Below are positions 35,514-42,384 of a stretch of 64,000 nt of DNA, one piece after another. The stretch lies in NCBI GenBank assembly GCA_016703545.1, contig JADJBX010000005.1, positions 289,581 through 353,580 on the forward strand, in the 5' to 3' direction. The stretch is from Candidatus Amarobacillus elongatus. GTDB taxonomy: Bacteria; Chloroflexota; Dehalococcoidia; Tepidiformales; Tepidiformaceae. The notes under the pieces were generated by a model. It searched no databases and was not told the origin of the DNA. It was given only the letters and a program-made list of their open reading frames with translations. Each line of letters starts with the position of its first letter. Position 1 is the first letter of the stretch. The position numbers and the translations under genes are program-made.

Positions 35514-35536
35514 GAGCCGGGCTGGAAGCCCGGCTC
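35514..35536. terminator. Hairpin within the unknown module
   Basis: A perfect 10-bp stem (GAGCCGGGCT at 35514-35523, AGCCCGGCTC at 35527-35536) with a GGA loop between two genes. It could attenuate or separate expression of the last gene; there is no U-run. Confidence 0.5.
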
Positions 35537-35556
35537 AAACCAGAGTCCGGCCACGG

Positions 35557-35700
35557 CTACGGAGCCACATCGGGCGAGGCACCCTCGCGCCGTTGCTGCG
35601 GGCAGATGCGGGCCGGGTCGGTGAAGCGTTCCGGCCAGGGGCTGATACCGGGGTCGATGCCCGGGGTGGTGGTCGTGGGGGTGGTGGTCGGTGCGGGCAT
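35557..35700 (-). CDS. Small Thr/Pro-rich hypothetical protein
   Basis: A 47-residue frame with an AGGAGG Shine-Dalgarno nine bases before the ATG at 35700. The product begins with a Thr/Pro run (MPAPTTTPTTTTPGIDPGIS) and then a short segment with one Cys. The gene starts 13 bases after the stop of the upstream gene. The GIDPGI motif recalls the GIDSGIDPVPDD segment of the next gene, which may mean a shared origin. Confidence 0.45.
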   Translation of the reverse strand: MPAPTTTPTTTTPGIDPGISPWPERFTDPARICPQQRREGASPDVAP

Positions 35701-35713
35701 GGTTCGTGGCCTC

Positions 35714-36133
35714 CTAGCCGCGCTGCTGGCGCAGGCGTTCTTGCAGTTCTTCGCCCGAAAGGGAAGCGGGCTCTTCCGTGGTGATGAGGTCGCCGCCCTG
35801 GATGGCGCGGCGGGCACGGAAGGACTTCATGAGCACCTGCTTGCCGATCGCGACGCCGCTGGCGGCCTTGGCGGACTGGGGCACGCAGTAGTCGATCACG
35901 AGGCAGTCCTCGTAGGTGAGGATGAGGGCGGCCTCGCAGAGGCCGAGCTCCTCGCACCGCAGGATCGATTCCGCGACCTGGTCATTGAGGCCCATGTCGG
36001 CGGGTGGCACGCGCCACTGGTCGTGCTGGGCGGCCTCGTGGCGGATGACGGACTGGAGGAGCCACAGCTCCTCATCGGTGAAGATCGCCGTCGCCGTCTT
36101 CGCGGGGGTGGCGGCTGGCCTGTTGCTGTCCAT
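35714..36133 (-). CDS. Hypothetical protein, first gene of unknown module
   Basis: A 139-residue soluble protein without a recognised family. It is helical, with FTDEELWLLQSVIRHEAAQ near the N terminus, ESILRCEELGLCEAALILTY in the middle and a C-terminal region rich in Arg and Gln. No start signal stands out; ATG 36133 is preferred. It begins about 195 bp from the divergent padR gene, so the two could share regulatory sequence. Confidence 0.55.
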   Translation of the reverse strand: MDSNRPAATPAKTATAIFTDEELWLLQSVIRHEAAQHDQWRVPPADMGLNDQVAESILRCEELGLCEAALILTYEDCLVIDYCVPQSAKAASGVAIGKQVLMKSFRARRAIQGGDLITTEEPASLSGEELQERLRQQRG

Positions 36134-36307
36134 GTGGCAGCTCCCGTTGAGAAGCCGTCGGCCGGGGCCGTGGGGGCGCTTCTCGGTTATCTGATCTCAG
36201 CGTGCGTGGGCGGCCACAGAGCATGGGTTACACGTGTGTTTGCCTTTATTACGGGACTCTACCAACGGGTAGACCGCGGGTTGAGCGGCATCGTGCACCC
36301 CCACACG

Positions 36308-36315
36308 TATCTTCC
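36308..36315 (+). promoter_or_regulatory. Candidate PadR operator in front of padR
   Basis: TATCTTCC (36308-36315) touches the TATACT -10 hexamer (36316-36321). Its complement GGAAGATA recurs at 37390-37397 inside a palindrome before the next membrane-protein gene. Sharing of the motif at both ends of a padR cluster suggests autoregulation. Confidence 0.45.
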
Positions 36316-36327
36316 TATACTTGGCGA

Positions 36328-36678
36328 ATGCGGCGAAAACCGGGCGCGCTCCTCCCCCTCGAAGTCGCGATCCTGCGCACCGCGCTCACCCTTGGGGCCG
36401 GCGACGAGGGCGAATTCCACGGCTACCAGATCGCGAGCCAGCTTCGCGACGGGGGCGAAAGCCGCACGCTCACCGCCCACGGCACCCTCTACAAGGCACT
36501 CACGCGCATGCGAAAGGCGGGGCTCCTGAGCGACCGCTGGGAAGACCCGGACACCGCGGCCGCGGAGGAACGCCCGCGCCGGCGTCTCTACTCGGTGACG
36601 GCCCAGGGCGTGGCGGCGCTGCGCGCGAGCGAGCGGGACCAGGCGACGGGGTTCGCACCCGGGGTGCAGCCGGCATGA
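36328..36678 (+). CDS. PadR family transcriptional regulator
   Basis: A 116-residue PadR winged-helix regulator: LEVAILRTALTLG, FHGYQIASQLRDGGES, then GTLYKALTRMRKAGLLSDRW and RRRLYSVTAQGVAALR. A TATACT -10 (36316-36321) lies six bases before the ATG, so the mRNA is probably leaderless. Its stop overlaps the following membrane-protein gene by 4 bp (ATGA). It most likely represses its own operon and the membrane genes downstream. Confidence 0.92.
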   Translation: MRRKPGALLPLEVAILRTALTLGAGDEGEFHGYQIASQLRDGGESRTLTAHGTLYKALTRMRKAGLLSDRWEDPDTAAAEERPRRRLYSVTAQGVAALRASERDQATGFAPGVQPA

Positions 36679-37346
36679 ACGCCAGCCGCAGCGTCACCTC
36701 GGCCGTGCTCGCGTGGACCTGGTTCTATACCCGGGGGCTGAACGAGGCCGTGCGCGATGCACGCCGCGACGAGATCGCCTCGGACCTGTTCGAACAGCGC
36801 GCGGCGGAGGGCGACGGGCGGGCGGTGGCGGCCTCGATGGCGTTGCGCTGGGCCCTCGGCGTGCCCGCGGATCTCGCCTGGCGCATCGAGGAATCGGGCG
36901 CGCAGACGGCGCCCGGGCGGATGGCGGCGGCTGTCCTGGCGCGGGGCGAAGCGGCCGGCCGCTGGGCATCGCGGCGCGGCCTGCCCGGCCTGACGATGGT
37001 GCTTGCGGCGCTGTACGGCCTCGGTGGCGCGCTCGTGATCATCACCCTGCCGGTCAACAACAACCCCGAGCGCGGCGGGCTGGCGGTGTTCGGCGCCTGG
37101 CTGATCGTCGCCGGGGCGCTCATCGCGTGGGGGGCGCGGCTGGTGGCGGGGCGGCCGTGGGCGGGAATGCTGGCCGTGTTCGCCGGGGCGGCGCCGCTCG
37201 CCATCCTGTTGGTGGTCACCGTGATCGTGCCCGTGGCCACGCTCGTGGTGCTCAGCCACACCGTCGCGAGGGCGCGCCGCGTCTGGCGCGACCGCCGGCA
37301 CGGCGGCTTCGCGGCGCCGTTCCCCGATCTTCCTTCGCACCCCTGA
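36675..37346 (+). CDS. PadR-associated membrane protein
   Basis: A 223-residue protein with a soluble N-terminal region (about residues 1-100, including TRGLNEAVRDARRDEIASDL) and four hydrophobic segments in the second half (AALYGLGGALVIITL, AVFGAWLIVAGALIAWGA, AVFAGAAPLAILLVVT and the next). The N-terminal part resembles membrane proteins commonly co-encoded with PadR regulators. It is translationally coupled to padR. The function is unknown. Confidence 0.75.
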   Translation: MNASRSVTSAVLAWTWFYTRGLNEAVRDARRDEIASDLFEQRAAEGDGRAVAASMALRWALGVPADLAWRIEESGAQTAPGRMAAAVLARGEAAGRWASRRGLPGLTMVLAALYGLGGALVIITLPVNNNPERGGLAVFGAWLIVAGALIAWGARLVAGRPWAGMLAVFAGAAPLAILLVVTVIVPVATLVVLSHTVARARRVWRDRRHGGFAAPFPDLPSHP

Positions 37347-37389
37347 TCCTGCATGGTTTTTCGCTCGTTCGTGTTCCCTCTGGACAATG

Positions 37390-37403
37390 GGAAGATAGCT
37401 TCC
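37390..37403. promoter_or_regulatory. GGAAG-N4-CTTCC palindrome upstream of membrane protein
   Basis: GGAAGATAGCTTCC is a palindromic site 36 bp before the ATG at 37439. It shares GGAAGATA with the site upstream of padR, so it is a candidate PadR operator. Confidence 0.5.
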
Positions 37404-37438
37404 TAAAGTGGTGACCGGGGAAGAACGAGGTGGATCCC

Positions 37439-37993
37439 ATGACACGCACAGCCCTTATCAGCACCCTCCGGGGACAGTTCCTGGAGCGGCTCTCGCCCAC
37501 GACGCCGGGGCGCGCCGCGCGCACCGGGGCGGCCGTCGGCTTCGCGACCGGCCTCTACGCCCGTGCCTGGATGCGCACGATCACCGACCAGGAGCCGCAG
37601 TTCAGCATCGGGGGGACGGTGTTCATCCTGCTGGTCTTCGCGGGGATGGGCGCGTGCGCGGGACTGGGGTGGTACTGGTGGCGGAAGGGCGGCGGACCGC
37701 GCGCGTGGATTCGGCGCGGGGTGGCGGCGACGCCCGTCCTGCTGCTTGGGCCGTTCGCGGTGCTGTTCGTCCCATCGCTGGTGGCGGCGCTCTTCGCCGG
37801 GCGGCGACCGCGGTCGTTCGTGCGCTGGCCCATCGCGGGGTTCGCCGCTCTGATGGGGGTGTTCCTGGCGATGGTGTTCGGCGCGCAGGGTTCGCCCGCG
37901 AACGGCGCGGCGGCGGCGGCGCTCTATATCGCGCTGAGCTACGAGCTGTTCCTCGCCGCCCGGATCGCCTTCGCGCCGGGCGGCGGGGTGTGA
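37439..37993 (+). CDS. Hypothetical four-helix membrane protein
   Basis: A 184-residue protein with about four or five hydrophobic segments (TVFILLVFAGMGACAGLGWY, ATPVLLLGPFAVLFVPSLVAAL, IAGFAALMGVFLAMVFG, AAAALYIALSYELFLAA). GAGG lies eight bases before the ATG. The palindrome at 37390 and its position suggest control by the PadR upstream. The function is unknown. Confidence 0.7.
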   Translation: MTRTALISTLRGQFLERLSPTTPGRAARTGAAVGFATGLYARAWMRTITDQEPQFSIGGTVFILLVFAGMGACAGLGWYWWRKGGGPRAWIRRGVAATPVLLLGPFAVLFVPSLVAALFAGRRPRSFVRWPIAGFAALMGVFLAMVFGAQGSPANGAAAAALYIALSYELFLAARIAFAPGGGV

Positions 37994-37997
37994 GCGC

Positions 37998-38849
37998 TTA
38001 CTTCCCTTCGAGCCAGGCGTTGAAGTGCGGCTCTCGCTTCTCGCGGAAGGCGGATGAGCCCTCGCGGGCGTCCGGGTGGTGGTCGCTGATGGCGGTCTTC
38101 GCCGCGATTTCGTCCAGGGCGTGGGCGAAGGTCATCTCCGCGGCGTTGTAGATGGAGCGCTTGAGGAGGCGCATCGAGACCTGCGGACCGTTCGCGAGCT
38201 CGGTGGCGAGAGCCATGGCACGCGGCAGGAGATCCTCGTGCGGGACCACTTCGTGCACGAGGCCCAGGTCCAGGGCCTCGGCGGCGGTCACGATCCGCTT
38301 GCGCATGAGGAAGTCCATGGTCTTCGCCACGCCCATCAGCTGCACGAGCAGGAACTGCCCGCCTTCGTCCGGGAGGAGGCCGAAACGGAGGGTGGCGCTG
38401 CCCAGCCGGGCCTGGTCGGAGGCGATGCGGAAGTCGCAGGCGAGCGCGAGGGAGAGGCCAGTCTGGATCGCGAGGCCGTTGACGGCGGCGATGCAGAGCT
38501 TGTCCAGGTTGCGGATGGCCACCTGCACGGGCTGCGAGAGGTGGCGCAGTCCGTTGTAGGTACCGATCGGTTCGCGGTGGCCGTGATAGATGGGCGGCAC
38601 GAGCGCGGGCGCGTCGGGAAGGGGGCGACCCGTCATGTCGTCGCCGGCGCAGAAGGCGCGCCCGGAGCCGGTGATCACGACGACGCGAACGGCATCGTCC
38701 ATCTGGGCCTGGATGAGCGTCTCCACGATGTCGCGCTTGATGTCCTGGGTGGAGCCGTTGAGCCGTTCGGGCTGATTGAAGCGGATGAGGGCGATGCCGG
38801 GAGGCTGGATGGCGACGTCGAAGCCGCGGAAGGTTCCCTGTTGCAGCAC
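37998..38849 (-). CDS. Enoyl-CoA hydratase/isomerase family protein
   Basis: A 283-residue crotonase-fold enzyme. It has the oxyanion-hole region VVVITGSGRAFCAGDDMTG, then AAVNGLAIQTGLSLALACDFRIA and GLLPDEGGQFLL, where family members carry the catalytic Glu. It likely hydrates or isomerises an enoyl-CoA. The start GTG 38849 has GGAG six bases upstream. It stands alone, convergent with the membrane protein gene. Confidence 0.92.
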   Translation of the reverse strand: MLQQGTFRGFDVAIQPPGIALIRFNQPERLNGSTQDIKRDIVETLIQAQMDDAVRVVVITGSGRAFCAGDDMTGRPLPDAPALVPPIYHGHREPIGTYNGLRHLSQPVQVAIRNLDKLCIAAVNGLAIQTGLSLALACDFRIASDQARLGSATLRFGLLPDEGGQFLLVQLMGVAKTMDFLMRKRIVTAAEALDLGLVHEVVPHEDLLPRAMALATELANGPQVSMRLLKRSIYNAAEMTFAHALDEIAAKTAISDHHPDAREGSSAFREKREPHFNAWLEGK

Positions 38850-38983
38850 GTGATGCTCCGGCCGGCGGGCCCGGCGCGGGGATACTGCCCTGCTCGCGAA
38901 GGTTCACGCAACGATTCGCGCGGGGCCAACATCTTCTGGTACGCTGCCCTTCGACCCTAACGTTAAAGTGAGAGTGCAGGGGT

Positions 38984-40258
38984 ATGCCCTTCATTCGCTT
39001 CATGCAACGGACCTTCTATTCGCTGGAGAACCCGCGCTACCGGATCATGTGGTTCGGGACGCTCTTCTCCTTTCTCGGGATGCAGATGCAGGTGCTGGCG
39101 CGGGGGTACCTCGCGTTCGACCTGACGGGCCGGAATTCGGCCCTCGGCGGCGTGATGCTGGCGTTCGGACTCCCGCAGCTGGTGCTTTCGATGTGGGGCG
39201 GCGTGCTCGCCGACCGGCTGCCCAAGCGCAAGGTGCTTTGGGTCGCGCAGGGCGTGATCGCGCTGAACTCGGCCTGGCTGGCGACCATGATCGAGATGGG
39301 CATGGTGCAGTACTGGATGCTCGTCGTGGCGGGCGTGGTCCAGGGCAGCGGGTTCGCCTTCGTCGGGCCGGCGCGGCAGGCGTTCATTTCGGAGCTGGTG
39401 GGCAAGGAGCGCATCGGCAACGCGGTGGTGCTGCAGCAGCTGAGCATGAACAGCACGCGCGTCATCGGGCCGTCGATCGCGGGTGCGCTCATCGGCATCC
39501 ACTTCATCGGCGTGGCGGGCGTGTACTACCTCACGACGCTGGGCTTCATCATCGCGAGCCTGACGCTGCTGAAGCTGCCGAAGGGTGAGCCGAAGCGGAA
39601 GAGCGGGCGTTCGCCGATGGCGGACCTGCTCGATGGCTTCCGGTACGTGAAGGGGCGGCCGGCGGTGTCGCAGCTCATCCTCGTGGCGTTCGCGGTGATG
39701 ATGCTGGGCTTCCCGTACCAGTCGTTCCTGCCGGCGCTGGCGAAGGAGCAGTACGGGGTGGGGGCCTCGGGCCTTGGCCTGCTGAGCTCGGTCGCGGCCA
39801 TCGGCGCCGTGACGGCGACGATCTTCGTGGCGGCGTTCGCGCAGCATCAGAAGGCGTGGTTCGCGCAGCCGGTGCTCGCGGCGATGTTCGCGCTTTCGCT
39901 CATCGGCCTCGGGTTCGCCCCGAACTTCCCGATGGGGCTGGTCGCGATCCTGTTCGTGGGGGCGCTGGCGAGCGCGTTCCAGTCGCTGAACAACTCGCTG
40001 ACGATGATGCTCACGGAGCAGGAGTACCACGGGCGGGTGCAGTCCATCAGCAGCATGAGCTTCAGCCTGTTCGGCGTGGCGGCGCTGCCGATCGGCTTCG
40101 TCGCCGACCACATCGGGTTGCAGGAAACCTTGACGTTGATGGGAAGCGCGGCGGTGGTGTGCATCGCGCTGCTGCAGATCGTGGCCCGGTTGCAGCATGC
40201 CGCGGACGACCGCCTGGCGAAGCCGGTGGTGCTCGAGGCAGCCGCCGGCGGCCAGTGA
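38984..40258 (+). CDS. Major facilitator superfamily transporter (MFS_3 type)
   Basis: A 424-residue, 12-helix MFS protein of the enterobactin-exporter-like type. It has RIMWFGTLFSFLGMQMQVLARGY in helix 1, the loop 2-3 motif GGVLADRLPKRKV, GPARQAFISELV and SMNSTRVIGPSIAGALIG. It likely exports a small hydrophobic compound. The GNAT gene after it overlaps the stop by 4 bp, so the two are co-translated. Confidence 0.9.
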   Translation: MPFIRFMQRTFYSLENPRYRIMWFGTLFSFLGMQMQVLARGYLAFDLTGRNSALGGVMLAFGLPQLVLSMWGGVLADRLPKRKVLWVAQGVIALNSAWLATMIEMGMVQYWMLVVAGVVQGSGFAFVGPARQAFISELVGKERIGNAVVLQQLSMNSTRVIGPSIAGALIGIHFIGVAGVYYLTTLGFIIASLTLLKLPKGEPKRKSGRSPMADLLDGFRYVKGRPAVSQLILVAFAVMMLGFPYQSFLPALAKEQYGVGASGLGLLSSVAAIGAVTATIFVAAFAQHQKAWFAQPVLAAMFALSLIGLGFAPNFPMGLVAILFVGALASAFQSLNNSLTMMLTEQEYHGRVQSISSMSFSLFGVAALPIGFVADHIGLQETLTLMGSAAVVCIALLQIVARLQHAADDRLAKPVVLEAAAGGQ

Positions 40259-40701
40259 GCGGCGGCGGCACGGTCCGGCGCATCGATATCGCGACGGCAC
40301 GGCCGCTGCGCGTGACCGTGCTGCGCGCGGGCATGCCCGGGGACCCCGCGATCTTCGCCGGCGACGACGAGCCGGAGACGGTGCACTTCGGCGCCTTCGC
40401 GGGGGACAGCCTCGTGGGCGTGGTCACGGCGATGCACCACCAGCGGCCGGGAGCAGGCCCCGAGGAGTGGCAGCTGCGCGGCATGGCGACGCTGCCCGAG
40501 GTCCGCGGCGAAGGGCACGGGGCAGCGCTCATCGCCGCGGCGGAAGCGTTCATCGGGGAGCAGGGCGGCACATCCATCTGGTTCAACGCGCGGCGGGCGG
40601 CCGAGGGCTTTTACGCGCGCATGCGGTACACGACGGTGAGCGACGAGTTCGACGTGCCGGGCATCGGGCCGCACGTGGTGATGGAGAAGCGGCTCGGGTA
40701 G
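40255..40701 (+). CDS. GNAT family N-acetyltransferase
   Basis: A 148-residue acetyltransferase. It has the acetyl-CoA loop MATLPEVRGEGHGAALIAAAE (RGEGHG, an R/Q-x-x-G-x-G/A variant) and the ending IWFNARRAAEGFYARMRY typical of GNATs that act on small amines. It is coupled to the MFS gene by a GTGA overlap. The acceptor is unknown. Confidence 0.9.
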   Translation: MSGGGTVRRIDIATARPLRVTVLRAGMPGDPAIFAGDDEPETVHFGAFAGDSLVGVVTAMHHQRPGAGPEEWQLRGMATLPEVRGEGHGAALIAAAEAFIGEQGGTSIWFNARRAAEGFYARMRYTTVSDEFDVPGIGPHVVMEKRLG

Positions 40702-40704
40702 CGG

Positions 40705-40777
40705 GCTAGCTCCTCGCTGTTAGCCCCTGGCCGACAGCCGACAGCCGACAGCCGATGGCCAGCAGCGAGGAGCCAGC
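40705..40777. repeat. CCGACAG tandem repeat inside a long hairpin
   Basis: Three copies of a seven-base unit (CCGACAG, about 40731-40751) lie in the loop of an inverted repeat whose 11-bp perfect arms are GCTCCTCGCTG (40709-40719) and CAGCGAGGAGC (40763-40773); a near-perfect extension gives about 15 bp. It follows the GNAT stop and precedes the LexA-controlled gene. It resembles the repeat at 33211-33260 and may act as a terminator. Confidence 0.6.
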
Positions 40778-40818
40778 CGCTTCCTTCCCTTTGTGAAGAA
40801 TGCGACATCGGGTGTCCT

Positions 40819-40844
40819 GACTATAGAACGCTTGTTCTATAGTC
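40819..40844 (+). promoter_or_regulatory. LexA (SOS) box and -10 of the imuB-like gene
   Basis: GAAC-GCTT-GTTC (40826-40837) matches the GAAC-N4-GTTC LexA core of Gram-positive-type SOS boxes. It is embedded in a larger symmetrical site with 11-bp arms (40819-40829 and 40834-40844). A TATAGT -10 hexamer lies in the right arm (40838-40843), ten bases before the ATG. LexA binding would cover the promoter. Confidence 0.88.
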
Positions 40845-40853
40845 GAAGGTCCT

Positions 40854-42048
40854 ATGAAGGTCGCATGCCTGCTCGTCGCGGACTTCCTGGTGGCGCTGGC
40901 GCGGCGCGACGATGCGTCGCTGCGGGGGCGGCCGGTGATTATCGGCGGCTCGCCGGAGGAGCACGCAGCGGTGGTGGCGTGCTCGCCGGAGGCGGTGGCG
41001 GCGGGCGTGGGCATCGGCACGACGCTGCGGCGGGCGCTGGCACTCTGCCCGAAGGCGGTGTTCCTGCCGCACCGGGAGGCGGTCGCGACGGAAGCGGCGG
41101 GGCGCTTTGGACCTGCTGCGGCTGTACCGCCCGGCAGTGGAGGCGGTTTCCCCGGGGCACGCGCACCTCGACATTCGTGGCCTGGCGGAAATGGCGCACA
41201 TGGAGGACGAGGCGTACCTGCGCGACCTCCAGGAGTCGGCGGTGAACGCGACGGGGCTGCCCCTTTCGCTGGCGGCGGCGGAGACGGTGTTCGCGGCGCA
41301 CGCAGCGGCCACGGTGCGGGCGCAGGGCGCCGTGCTCGTGCACGAAGGGCAGGCGCGGGCGTTCCTTTCGCGGCTGCCGGTGGAGGTGCTGCCGGTTTCG
41401 CCGGTGATGCACCAGCGCCTGCGGCTGTTCGGGCTGGAACGGCTGGGGCAGGTGGCGGAGCTGACGCTTTCGGCGATGCAGGCGCAGTTCGGCCGCGAGG
41501 GCGCGCGTGCGTGGGAACTCGCGAACGGGCGCGACGACGCGCGCATCGTGCCGAAGCCGGAAGAGGTGCGCATCAGCGAGGAGGTGGACCTGCCGGCCCC
41601 GGCCGCGCTCAGCGAGCCGCTCATCGCGGGGACGCGGGCGCTGCTGCAGCGCGCGCTGGAACGGGGCGAACTGAAGGGGCATTCGCTGCGGCGGCTGGAT
41701 TGGCGGCTGGGGCTCGAAAGCGGCGAGCAGCTCACGCGGCGCTGTGTCTTTCGCGAACCAACGGACGACCCGGCGCGGATGCTGTTCGCGCTGCAGCCGA
41801 AGATCGAACGGCTGCAGCTGCCGGCGGCGGCGGTCTCCGTGGGGGTGACGCTCTCCGGGTTATGTAGCGAATACGGCCACCAGGCGAACCTGTGGCAGGT
41901 GGGGCCACGCCGGTACAAGGAGCTCCTCGAAGCGGTGGAGCAGTTGAACGCGCGGGTGGGCGGCCCGCAGGTCTTTCGAATTGTCGAGGTGCAGGGATGG
42001 TCACGAATTCCGGAACGGCAGCTGGGGATGGTCGCTTTCGGCCCCTGA
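40854..42048 (+). CDS. imuB: ImuB-like (catalytically dead) Y-family DNA polymerase, SOS-controlled (frameshifted once)
   Basis: A Y-family homologue of about 397 residues when joined; one G too many in GGGG (41099-41102) breaks the frame. The palm has family shape (SLRGRPVIIGGSPEEHAAV), but active-site acids are missing: where active enzymes have D-x-D at the start the sequence reads LLVADF with Asp shifted by one, and the SxDE site is replaced by SPGHAHLDI. ImuB proteins lack these residues and act as a hub for error-prone synthesis. The LexA box supports SOS control. DUF6504 follows; DnaE2 is not here. Confidence 0.8.
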
Positions 42049-42326
42049 ACGAACCTTCGCCGGCGGCGGTGGAGGCGACGCCCCGTGGCGCCCCGAAAGC
42101 GATGCTCTGGCGAGGTTCGTACCAGCGCGTGGTCGCCGTGCACGATACCTGGCGCATCGACGACGAATGGTGGCGCGACGAGATCGCGCGGCGCTACTTC
42201 GTCGTGGAGTTGGAAAGCGGCCGGAGGGTGACGATCTTCCACGACCTCGTGCGGGACCTCTGGTACCAGCAGACGTACGAGGCGCCGAAGGCGGCGGCGC
42301 CGATGGGGCGCAAGCGCGCCGGGTAG
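41997..42326 (+). CDS. DUF6504 family protein
   Basis: A protein of 109 residues. The first third is low-complexity and Pro/Ala-rich; from about residue 36 the core is MLWRGSYQRVVAVHDTWRID and DEWWRDEIARRYFVVELESG, ending HDLVRDLWYQQTYE, which is the DUF6504 pattern. It starts inside the end of the imuB-like gene (52-bp overlap), so the pair is one SOS operon. DUF6504 genes are typically found beside ImuB/DnaE2 genes; the function is unknown. An internal ATG near 42102 could be the true start. Confidence 0.8.
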   Translation: MVTNSGTAAGDGRFRPLNEPSPAAVEATPRGAPKAMLWRGSYQRVVAVHDTWRIDDEWWRDEIARRYFVVELESGRRVTIFHDLVRDLWYQQTYEAPKAAAPMGRKRAG

Positions 42327-42384
42327 CGGCTGGACCGTGTGCGCCTCACCGCGCGCTGCCGCGGGACGCCGTAGACTGCCGCGC

